From Mesorhizobium sp. M1E.F.Ca.ET.045.02.1.1 (GTDB lineage Bacteria > Pseudomonadota > Alphaproteobacteria > Rhizobiales > Rhizobiaceae), in NCBI RefSeq assembly GCF_003952485.1, contig NZ_CP034447.1:3858501-3922500 (forward strand): a stretch of DNA of 64,000 bases, read 5' to 3'. This document shows, in pieces, positions 36,521 to 43,886 of the stretch; position 1 is the stretch's first letter, and every line of letters starts with the position of its first letter. Made by a program: the position numbers and the translations under genes. The notes beneath the pieces are model-generated. The model was given only the letters and a program-made list of their open reading frames with translations, did not search any database and was not told the origin of the DNA.

Positions 36521-37081
36521 TTACCCTTGCTTTTTTGCAGATGACTTACGACCGGCTGTCTTGCGGCCAAGACCAACGGACTTTGCAATGACGGACCGAT
36601 GAGCGGCATAATTGGCCGCCACCATCGGATAGTCAGCGGAAAGTCCCCACTTTGCTCTGTATTCGTCGGGTGTCAGATTGAAATGCGTTCTGAGATGCCG
36701 TTTGAGAGACTTGAGCTTCCTTCCGTCCTCCAAGCACACGATATAATCGGGGAACACAGACCGCTTTCGACTGACCGCCGGAACGAGGTCAGGTTCTTCC
36801 GTCGAAAACGGCTGTACAATCCCCCTCAAGGCAGAATTCACGCTGGCGATCAAATCCGGAAGAGCGTCAACAGGCATCGCGTTGGCTCGGACATAGGCCG
36901 ACACGATATCGGCCGTGAGAGACGACAAATCCACAGCTGACAGTTCAGTTTTCTCTTCAATGGTCGGCTGCCCCACCTCATGCTCTTCAGCGGCTGTCCG
37001 TTCAGCATCCAACTGCTCGACGGGTGACTGTTCAGTACTATCTCCGCCCGCCGTCGTCACTTCTGTATTGCTCTTAGTCAC
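36521..37081 (-). CDS. MucR/Ros family zinc-finger-type transcription regulator
   Basis: A 186-residue regulator: an acidic ~50-residue N-terminus, the MucR oligomerisation-type segment (DIVSAYVRANAMP, DLIASVNSAL) and the C-terminal Ros DNA-binding domain YIVCLEDGRKLKSLKRHLRTHFNLTPDE. The finger has Cys and two or more His, but the second zinc Cys is Asp (CLED). Such Cys-to-Asp fingers are known in Mesorhizobium MucR homologues. Starts at GTG 37081 behind AAGGAGAA. MucR proteins silence surface polysaccharide, motility and horizontally acquired genes. Confidence 0.9.
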   Translation of the reverse strand: MTKSNTEVTTAGGDSTEQSPVEQLDAERTAAEEHEVGQPTIEEKTELSAVDLSSLTADIVSAYVRANAMPVDALPDLIASVNSALRGIVQPFSTEEPDLVPAVSRKRSVFPDYIVCLEDGRKLKSLKRHLRTHFNLTPDEYRAKWGLSADYPMVAANYAAHRSVIAKSVGLGRKTAGRKSSAKKQG

Positions 37082-37257
37082 AAATATTCTCCTTGCGTTT
37101 GTTCAGCTTAACGGTTCAAAACGTTCGATGGTCCAATGCGCGTGGTGCATAGGGACAACACGCTGTACGAGCCGGTCCCAAACTGGGGACCATTCCCTTG
37201 GCCAGCAGGGTCGCTGTCCCAATCCGCGCAGCCGGGAAAATCGCTCGACCGAGGGAT

Positions 37258-37446
37258 CTAGGGGTCGGGATTGGGATTGTTGCCTTTCAAAGCCCAAGTT
37301 GCCCTAATCCGATCACTGACTCCCAGGTAAGCCATCTCGACCAAATAGGTCAGGAGGCTCTCTCCGTCTGCCTGCGCTGTTTGACGAATTTGCCTCAACA
37401 TTGCCTGGGCATAGTGCAAGTTCTGCAATTTTTTGGACTGTTTCAC
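37258..37446 (-). CDS. Small conserved rhizobial protein of unknown function
   Basis: A 62-residue protein, KQSKKLQNLHYAQAMLRQIR then ESLLTYLVEMAYLGVSDRIR. I recognise this as a type of short hypothetical protein common on rhizobial plasmids and islands; the function is unknown. The GTG at 37446 with GGAAGCGGGA upstream fits the conserved beginning; an open frame extends to 37563 without similarity. A GGTCCC/GGGACC hairpin at 37174-37191 lies 67 bases after its stop. Confidence 0.55.
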   Translation of the reverse strand: MKQSKKLQNLHYAQAMLRQIRQTAQADGESLLTYLVEMAYLGVSDRIRATWALKGNNPNPDP

Positions 37447-37580
37447 TGGTATTCCCGCTTCCAAACCAGTTGCTCCCGCAAGACCACTGAAATCTCGATC
37501 TATCGACCTGACAGCGATTAGGGCTTTTGCACGCCTTGGAGCTCTCTTGAGGGGTGATCTCATGGCAGAACTATCGGTTT

Positions 37581-38900
37581 CTACTGTTTGGCCGGCATTT
37601 TGATGAGGAATGGCTTACGGCGACATTCGCCAGATTGATCGTTCCAGGGGGTGATTGACACGGCGCCGAGTGATCCCGGTTTGGGTCTCTTGGGGATCCT
37701 TGGCAAGCGGTCGAACCGGCGGCTGGCCACCATGAATCGTCCAACCGGTCCAGAGGGCCAGTGGCCCGTCTTGTGACGGACGGTCTGCACCATCGCGTAA
37801 GCCAGCATGACCAGCGAGACGTGGCGATGCCACCCGTGCCAAGAACGGGTTTCGTTATGTTCGAGACCCAGTTCGCTCTTCGCCGCGCCGAGGCCGTCCT
37901 CGGCGATCTTGCAACATTGCCGCACCGCGAAGAGTGTTTCGATTTCGGTTCCTGCTGGAGACCATGTTGAAAAGTACCGGAAAGCATGGTTCGCATCGCG
38001 CCGGATCAAGAGCCCTGCAGTCCAAAGCCCAGAACGTGCGTTATCGTATTCCGCGACATCCAGGTCAGCGAAGGGGCAGTAAGCCCAAGTTTCGGAACCT
38101 TGCAGGCCCTCTTGCAGAGGCAGGCTCCGCCACTGAGAGGGATGGACGGATCGTGCGATGTCTTCTGCCGTCCCGACCTGCTGGGAAAAAGCGGGTCGGG
38201 TGAGGAAGAAATTGTGGCTCGCGCTGACGCCAACTACGTAGCCCTTGCACCAGCGCCGCAGAGCCATCTCAATGTCGACACCCCAGACGTGATCAACAGC
38301 TATCCAGCTTAAAGGTACGTCGGCACCGACAGTGCGTGCGATCATGTCCAGCGCCATGCGGGACTTTGTTGTGAAAGTCGCGCCCACAGGCACGTGGGCC
38401 CGCGCCAAGCGGGCGGAGTCTTCCGTCCAGGCCCTCGGAAGATACAGGGCGCGGTCAATGAATGCATGCCCGTGCCTGGACACATAAGCCGCAAACAGGC
38501 CGATCTGGCAATTTGCCATTTTGCCCGTCGAGCCGTTGATCTGCCGCGCTACCCCACAGGACGTCTTGCCCTGCTTGATGAAGCCCGTCTCATCTATGAC
38601 GAGGACTGCGTCGCTGTCGGCCAGTGTTTCGAGCGCATATTTACGCACGATGTCGCGCAAAGCGTCTGCGTCCCATTTGGCCCTTCCGAGAATGGCCTGT
38701 TGGCGCCAGGGCCCTGGGTCGCCCGCAGCCTTAGCTCTCATCCAGCCGGTCTTGCGGTGCTCGTCCCGGAGCAGGCCTTCAAGGAACAAACCGGCCGAAG
38801 TCGCCACTCGCTCCTGAGGGAAAAGCCCCCTGATGCGCGACTTCACTTCGCGAAGTGACGCGTCCCATATCCCTAGTGTCGTTTCAATCGATTCAACCAC
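37581..38900 (-). mobile_element. IS701-family transposase
   Basis: A transposase of about 440 residues. ESIETTLGIWDASLREVK, WDADALRDIVRKYALETL, the catalytic Asp in VLVIDETGFIKQGKTSCGVARQ (first part VLVIDETGF), NCQIGLFAAYVS, the second Asp in WIAVDHVWG and RSWHGWHRHVSLVMLAYAM are IS701-family landmarks. Start is uncertain: GTG at 38900 or TTG at 38906 fit the family N-terminus; an upstream GTG at 38957 does not. I could not define clean terminal inverted repeats, and no target duplication was identified. The C-terminal ~60 residues look unlike the family, so the copy may be damaged at its end. Confidence 0.85.
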
Positions 38901-38906
38901 TACCAA

Positions 38907-39483
38907 TAACCCCCGCCTTCGCCGCCCAGCACGGAACCGAAAAAATGAGTAATTCACCTATGAAACGCAATTGTAATACTGTGACATTTCTCCAATGTTT
39001 TTTACCGATAAACAGTGACGCCATAGCGACGCTTTTTGGCGAAAGACAATTGTCACATTATCTTGTTCAAAACAAGCTTGACTCAGCAAATCGTGATTGC
39101 GATAAGGGCGCCGCAATCCAAGGCGCAAGCATCGCCACGAAGGATAGATATGATAATGGCGGTTGAGCTCACGCAAAAATATTCCACGGAAGTAATAAGC
39201 GTTGGATAGCTGTGATCATGTAGTCGGCTATATGTGACGGAGACGACATAAAAAAGGTGGCAACCTGAAATTTTGCACTAACGCGCATCAATGGCCTTGA
39301 AGTTCCTTCTGAGAGTCAGAAGGAGTATGTATTGCTGCGAATAACGCCTAACGCGTAAGAGGGTTTCTCTAGCGCGTTAGGCCTAGCGCGATATGCGTTG
39401 GACACTATTGATCAAACCTTACTCTCGGTGCCCGGCGAGGAGGCCGTTGCAGTCATTCGCACGGTGGGTAATTTCGCGTTGCG
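38907..39483. other. Gene-free stretch with palindromes
   Basis: No gene is visible between the IS701 transposase and the GNAT gene. It is richer in A and T than its surroundings and carries two perfect palindromes at its right end, described separately, plus a smaller CTTGTT/AACAAG pair at about 39062-39076. Confidence 0.5.
39305..39382. repeat. Two perfect inverted repeats upstream of the GNAT gene
   Basis: First, CCTTCTGA (39305-39312) and TCAGAAGG (39316-39323) with a three-base spacer. Second, GCCTAACGCG (39346-39355) and CGCGTTAGGC (39373-39382) with a 17-base spacer. An additional CTAACGCG half-site lies at 39278-39285. The clustering suggests a protein-binding or recombination site, or RNA hairpins in the leader of the acetyltransferase gene. 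Confidence 0.6.
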
Positions 39484-39969
39484 ATGGTCGAAGCAGGGGG
39501 CGGGTTCTCATTGCAGATTGAGATAGACGAAGTAATTGCGATCACGCCGGCGGTCGCTGAGTCGTTCGCAGAACTGGTGAGGCAGCTGTCATCATCAGCC
39601 AGGATGCCTAGCAAGGGTGAACTTGAAGAGATTGTGGCTTCTCCGGCCACCATCGTCTTGGCCGCACGCGCCTCCGAGAAGATTGTCGGTATGCTCACTC
39701 TTGTGGTCTTCCGCATTCCCACAGGGGTGCGCGGAATCATCGAGGACGTAGTCGTTGACGAGGCTTATCGCGGACAAGGAATTGCCGAAGCCCTCACTCG
39801 CGAGGCGCTCGCTCGGTCAGGAGCCGCGGGAGCGAAGACCGTCGATCTGACTTCCCGCCCATCCAGAGAGGCTGCAAACCGGCTTTACCAAAGGCTTGGA
39901 TTTCAGAAACGCGACAGCAATGTATACCGCTTCTCGCTCGGAAAGGGGGGCAGTAATGGTGCGTACTAA
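39484..39969 (+). CDS. GNAT-family N-acetyltransferase
   Basis: A 161-residue acetyltransferase. The acetyl-CoA motif A is clear in IIEDVVVDEAYRGQGIAEAL, and the motif B tail RLYQRLGFQKRDSNVYRF closes the fold; about residues 70-155. The substrate acceptor is unknown. Start at the ATG at 39484; a TTG/GTG start upstream cannot be excluded. It stands alone, about 100 bases after the palindromes. Confidence 0.88.
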   Translation: MVEAGGGFSLQIEIDEVIAITPAVAESFAELVRQLSSSARMPSKGELEEIVASPATIVLAARASEKIVGMLTLVVFRIPTGVRGIIEDVVVDEAYRGQGIAEALTREALARSGAAGAKTVDLTSRPSREAANRLYQRLGFQKRDSNVYRFSLGKGGSNGAY

Positions 39970-40404
39970 GCGCTGCTTTCCATCGAAGTCCACTTCCGCG
40001 CCGGGTGCAAAGCGCTTTATTTTCACCACACTCTTGTTCGGCTAAGTATATCCGAATCCAGCTCATAATTTTGGTTGCGGATATGCTCCGCACGGCTCGC
40101 GAGAAGCGTCGTACATAACTCGCGGATTGATTAAGCCGATCACGTCTAAGCAAAAAAGCTTGCAAGTTGTTAAGACGACGAAAGAAAGGCACCTGAGATT
40201 CTTGCGTGATGTTTGTGGCGCAAGCCTTGCATTTGCCGGGGCTCTTGTCATCAAATGACTTGCGGCGACGATTCGCTACAATGGTCGCCACTTATCGCAA
40301 CCAAGACACAGGACAGCTGGGCATTGAAAACGATCACCAGAATATCCCACCGGTGAATCTGTGAAGTTGTCCTGTGGCGCACGCCAAAGAAAGGGCTGCA
40401 CACC
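39970..40404. other. Intergenic, nothing recognised
   Basis: No gene, RNA or repeat recognised between the GNAT gene and the DUF3892 gene; a 165-codon minus-strand frame here is mostly antisense to the GNAT gene. Confidence 0.4.
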
Positions 40405-40683
40405 GTGAGCCGACAAATCCAGTGCATTATCAAACATCCAACTCATGAAGATCGACACCGCCGCATCCAATACATTGGTGGCGTCGATGGCGGTGTCCGA
40501 TGGAAAGTGCCTGAGGAAGAGGCTATCGCTAACGTGAAGCGCGATCCCAGCGCATACTTCGTATCCGAGGGTGAGAAAACTGTATGGGTTACCGTCAAGC
40601 AGCACAATGGCAGGGATTATCTGAAAACGCAGACGGATCGTTTTTTGCCTGACAATCTTCTGAGCCTTCCGGAATGCCCTTAG
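40405..40683 (+). CDS. DUF3892 domain protein
   Basis: A 92-residue protein made of one DUF3892 domain: QCIIKHPTHEDRHRRIQYIGG, a Trp-containing strand (VRWKVPEEEAIANV), AYFVSEGEKTVWVTVK and the characteristic ending LKTQTDRFLPDNLLSLPECP. DUF3892 proteins are small, widespread and uncharacterised. The GTG at 40405 is the only reasonable start. Confidence 0.82.
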   Translation: MSRQIQCIIKHPTHEDRHRRIQYIGGVDGGVRWKVPEEEAIANVKRDPSAYFVSEGEKTVWVTVKQHNGRDYLKTQTDRFLPDNLLSLPECP

Positions 40684-41020
40684 AGCACTTTGAGCCGCAG
40701 CGTCGATCTCGGCGTCTGGTGGGCAGGTACATCTCATCGCGGCGAGGACTCCCCACCGCTAGAGATTCGCTATGGGGTCACTCTCTCTTCGAATGAAGCT
40801 CATCGGGCTTTGTTCCTCCCTTCCCGGCCTTCGGATCGGGAAGGGTTGCAGCAGGCTCCCAATCTAAAGCTGTCGGCTTACAGCGAGCCATAGATGATAG
40901 GCAGCGCATATACGGGCCGAGAGGCATACCGAGATCGTAAGCCACGCCGGCACGGCTGCGGTTATCCACCGGTCATACCATCTAATGATGTTCGACTATC
41001 GTAGGTAATATAAGGCTGAA
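40684..41020. other. Intergenic, nothing recognised
   Basis: No gene or structure recognised in this part of the gap between the DUF3892 gene and the arsenic-related genes. Confidence 0.4.
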
Positions 41021-41306
41021 ATGCTGCGCCCGCTTTGGCAACTGTCCAGTTGGACTTGGCCTGACTACCTTGTTCTTATCGGCCTAACGGCTGCCTTCGT
41101 TGTCATCTGGAGCCTCTATTTTTTCATGTTGTCATGTTGTCGAAGATTGATGCCGTAGTGATCGAAAACGCTTGCCGATCTGCAGGAATTGGCCGGCCTT
41201 TCCGCCGACCAGCATAAAGCCATAGGGCGGCGGCTAAATATTCAATCCAAATGGCTGCCTTTCGCGCTGTCTACCCTCGTCTACCTGGGTATCGTGATTT
41301 TATAGG
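41021..41306 (+). pseudogene. Possible broken small membrane-protein gene
   Basis: An ATG at 41021 opens 45 codons (MLRPLWQLSSWTWPDYLVLI, then a hydrophobic helix) and stops at 41158. In the same frame after two stops the sequence continues LADLQELAGLSADQHKAIG, then a second hydrophobic helix ending at 41306. An eight-base direct duplication (ATGTTGTC twice at about 41129-41145) lies just before the stops and may have broken the frame. No family recognised; weak case. Confidence 0.35.
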
Positions 41307-41403
41307 TTTTACTCCGGAAGGACCGTTCTAACAGGTGCAGGGCATTTTGGCCGCGGAGACGGTCTAATCAAAGGCGAATCCCGGGACCAGGCAGCAATAT
41401 GAA

Positions 41404-42087
41404 ATGACAACCTTCGATCTTCGCCGTCGGTTTGCCGCCGAAGCCTTAGGCACGGGCCTCCTGGTCGCAACGGTCGTCGGCTCCGGCATTATGGCCGAGA
41501 CGCTGACGCCTGATATGGGGCTGGCGCTGCTCGGCAACACGCTGGCGACCGGCGCCATGCTGGTGGTGTTGATTACCATCCTCGGGCCGGTCTCCGGCGC
41601 GCATTTCAATCCCGCTGTCTCGCTGGTGTTCTGCCTCAACCGGACGCTGCCGGCCCGCGATCTTCCGGCCTATCTGCTGGCGCAACTCGTCGGCGGTGTC
41701 GCCGGCTCGCTTGCGGCGCATCTCATGTTCGCCCTGCCGGTTCTGGAGGTCGCGACGAAGCTCCGTGCAGGCCCCGCGCAATGGTTCTCCGAAGCTGTAG
41801 CGACATTCGGGCTTGTCGCCGTCATTCTCGCCGGCCTTCGGTTCGAGCAAAAGGCCGTGCCGTGGCTGGTCGGCCTCTACATCACCGCCGCCTATTGGTT
41901 CACCGCCTCCACGTCCTTCGCCAATCCGGCCGTCGCGGTGGCGCGCTCGCTCACCAACACCTTTTCCGGCATCAGACCGGTCGATGTGCCGGGCTTCGTC
42001 GTCGCCGAGCTGTTCGGGGCCCTGATCGGGCTGGCGCTGATGGGCTGGCTGCTCAGGCCCGAAACCGTTCAGCAATCAAGCCACTGA
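41404..42087 (+). CDS. aqpS: MIP-family aquaglyceroporin of the arsenic AqpS type, intact copy
   Basis: A 227-residue channel with six helices and both NPA boxes: HFNPAVSL near residue 65 and ANPAVAVAR near 180. It is followed 25 bases later by arsC, the arrangement known from Sinorhizobium meliloti, where AqpS lets arsenite leave the cell down its gradient after ArsC makes it. A second, broken copy lies at 48910. No arsR or arsH is present here. Confidence 0.88.
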   Translation: MTTFDLRRRFAAEALGTGLLVATVVGSGIMAETLTPDMGLALLGNTLATGAMLVVLITILGPVSGAHFNPAVSLVFCLNRTLPARDLPAYLLAQLVGGVAGSLAAHLMFALPVLEVATKLRAGPAQWFSEAVATFGLVAVILAGLRFEQKAVPWLVGLYITAAYWFTASTSFANPAVAVARSLTNTFSGIRPVDVPGFVVAELFGALIGLALMGWLLRPETVQQSSH

Positions 42088-42112
42088 AAGCCCCACCATT
42101 CAAAGGCAAGTC

Positions 42113-42514
42113 ATGACGATCACGATCTACCACAACCCCGCTTGCGGCACCTCGCGCAACACGCTCGCCATGATCCGCGCCAGCGGCGAGGAGCCGGTGG
42201 TCATCGAATATCTGAAGACGCCGCCGGGTCGCGAACGGCTGCTTGAGTTGATCGCGGCGATGGGCATCACCCCGCGTGAGCTGTTGCGGGAGAAGGGCAC
42301 GCCTTATGCCGAGCTTGGGCTTGCCGATCCGAAATGGAGCGACGACGAGCTGATCGATTGCATGCTCGCCCACCCCATCCTGATCAACCGGCCGATCGTC
42401 GAGGCGCCCAAGGGAACGAGGCTCTGCCGGCCGTCGGAGGCGGTGCTACCTCTGCTCGACCATCCGGTGCGCGAATTCGTCAAGGAAGACGGCGAGAAGG
42501 TCGACTATACATAG
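42113..42514 (+). CDS. arsC: Arsenate reductase, glutaredoxin-coupled (ArsC)
   Basis: A 133-residue reductase. The catalytic Cys is in HNPACGTSRNTL (Cys11), and the three arginine-type oxyanion positions appear in LLREKG, LINRPIV and TRLCRPSE. It reduces arsenate to arsenite with glutathione and glutaredoxin. Directly downstream of aqpS, so arsenite produced can leave through the channel. The first 33 codons are repeated almost unchanged at 49603. Confidence 0.93.
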   Translation: MTITIYHNPACGTSRNTLAMIRASGEEPVVIEYLKTPPGRERLLELIAAMGITPRELLREKGTPYAELGLADPKWSDDELIDCMLAHPILINRPIVEAPKGTRLCRPSEAVLPLLDHPVREFVKEDGEKVDYT

Positions 42515-42901
42515 CCCAAGTAGAGGTCGCAGGGCTCTCGCCCAGACGTCATCGTTTTCCCAGTCGCACAGGCCAGCCATGGGCTCGTACCTGAAAACGG
42601 CTGTGGCAGCGTTCGTCTCTCGTAGCGACGTCCATTCGTCTTGGCGCGCGTGCGGCCTGCCTTTGTAGCGCTTCCTGTCTAGTTCCCTGCCGGCGGGTCT
42701 GCGTTCCGGCGATCTGCCCATTGCAGTGGTTTTCTCAATCTTTGCCGCGATATCGGCCAGGCGCGCCGCCCGGTCAAACCCCGCCCGCACCACTCCCGCC
42801 GGGAAGAGGCGGGACCGTGTTAGGGCCTGACCGGCCGGCTCAATCGCCCGGCCCTGCTTCTCCGCGTCTTGAGAAAAACCCGACGCAAAAGGAGCAAGGT
42901 C
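42515..42901. promoter_or_regulatory. Structured leader upstream of ardC
   Basis: No gene is convincing here. CCCGCC at 42795-42800 and GGCGGG at 42108+ (42808-42813) pair as a hairpin, and just after it AGGGCC and GGCCCT (about 42819-42852) can form an outer stem around further GGCCGG/CCGGCC pairings. The leader of ardC is thus strongly foldable. AAAAGGAGCAAGGTC provides the ribosome site. Confidence 0.4.
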
Positions 42902-43816
42902 ATGTCGGATACCAACGAAACCCCGCGGCAGGACGTCTACAGCCGCATCACCAACCAGATCATCGAAGCCCTCGAGCAGGGCGTAAAACCCTGGACGCAG
43001 CCTTGGAGTGCCGCCCATGCCGCCGGCCACGTCTCCCGGCCGCTTCGCCACAACGGCAAGCCCTATGCCGGCATCAACGTCCTGACGCTCTGGGCGTCCG
43101 CGATGACCGGGCACTATGCCGCGCCGATCTGGATGACCTTCAAGCAGGCCATCGAGCTGGGCGGTCGGGTCCGCAAGGGCGAAAAGGGCTCTCCCGTCGT
43201 GTATGCCGACACCCTGCGGCGCACCGAGACCGACGAGGCCACCGGCGATGAGGCCGAGCGCTTCATCCCGTTCCTGAAGGCCTACACGGTCTTCAATGTC
43301 GAGCAGGTCGACGATCTGCCGGCTCACTTCTATGCCCGCGCCGAAAATGTCCGCAACCCGGATGAGCGAATTGCCCATGCCGAAGCCTTCTTCGCCGCGA
43401 CGCGCGCGGACATCCGTCACGGCGGCGACCGCGCCTTCTACAGCCCGGCTCTCGACTTTATCCAAATGCCCCCCTTCGAGACCTTCCGGGATGCACAGGC
43501 GTACTATGCAACAATTTCCCACGAGTCGACACATTGGACCCGGCACGCCACGCGCCTTGACCGTGATCTCGGCGGCAAGCGGTTCGGAGACGACGGCTAT
43601 TCCCGCGAGGAGCTTGTTGCCGAGTTGGGCGCCGCGTTCCTTTGCGCCGACCTGGGGCTGCGGCTCGAGGATCGCGACGACCACGCCGCCTATATCGGGC
43701 ACTGGCTGTCCGTGCTGAAGGGGGACAAGCGGGCGATCTTCGCCGCCGCGGCACACGCGCAACGCGCCGCAGACTATCTGTCGCGTTTCAGCGCCTCCGA
43801 AGCAGCCGCCGCGTGA
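42902..43816 (+). CDS. ardC: ArdC-family antirestriction protein
   Basis: A 304-residue protein with the N-terminal ArdC ssDNA-binding domain (YSRITNQIIEALEQGVKPWTQPW, about residues 13-36, through LGGRVRKGEKG) and a C-terminal zincin metallopeptidase domain with HESTH at 207-211. ArdC proteins on plasmids and integrative elements protect incoming DNA from restriction. The start at 42902 follows AAAAGGAGC. Its presence supports a mobile-element context. It converges on the protease-nuclease gene. Confidence 0.92.
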   Translation: MSDTNETPRQDVYSRITNQIIEALEQGVKPWTQPWSAAHAAGHVSRPLRHNGKPYAGINVLTLWASAMTGHYAAPIWMTFKQAIELGGRVRKGEKGSPVVYADTLRRTETDEATGDEAERFIPFLKAYTVFNVEQVDDLPAHFYARAENVRNPDERIAHAEAFFAATRADIRHGGDRAFYSPALDFIQMPPFETFRDAQAYYATISHESTHWTRHATRLDRDLGGKRFGDDGYSREELVAELGAAFLCADLGLRLEDRDDHAAYIGHWLSVLKGDKRAIFAAAAHAQRAADYLSRFSASEAAAA

Positions 43817-43886
43817 GCGGCGGCCTTCTGGAGCGACGCGATCAGATATGCGGCAGCTGGCCGTCGCTGCCACGCCGAGTGCCTCG

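Noticed and set aside
36399..36602. Short ORF with HSHHHH
   Set aside because: No ribosome site or resemblance to metal-binding chaperones; overlaps the MucR gene end in antisense.
38870..38910. nod-box-like CAATCGATTCAACC followed by TACCAATAA
   Set aside because: It lies inside the start of the IS701 transposase coding sequence and encodes its conserved ESIETTLG; the spacing and the rest of the nod-box consensus do not fit.
37570..38945. Terminal inverted repeats of the IS701 element (TCGGTTTC / TCGGTTCC)
   Set aside because: The match is short and imperfect, and no flanking target duplication was found.
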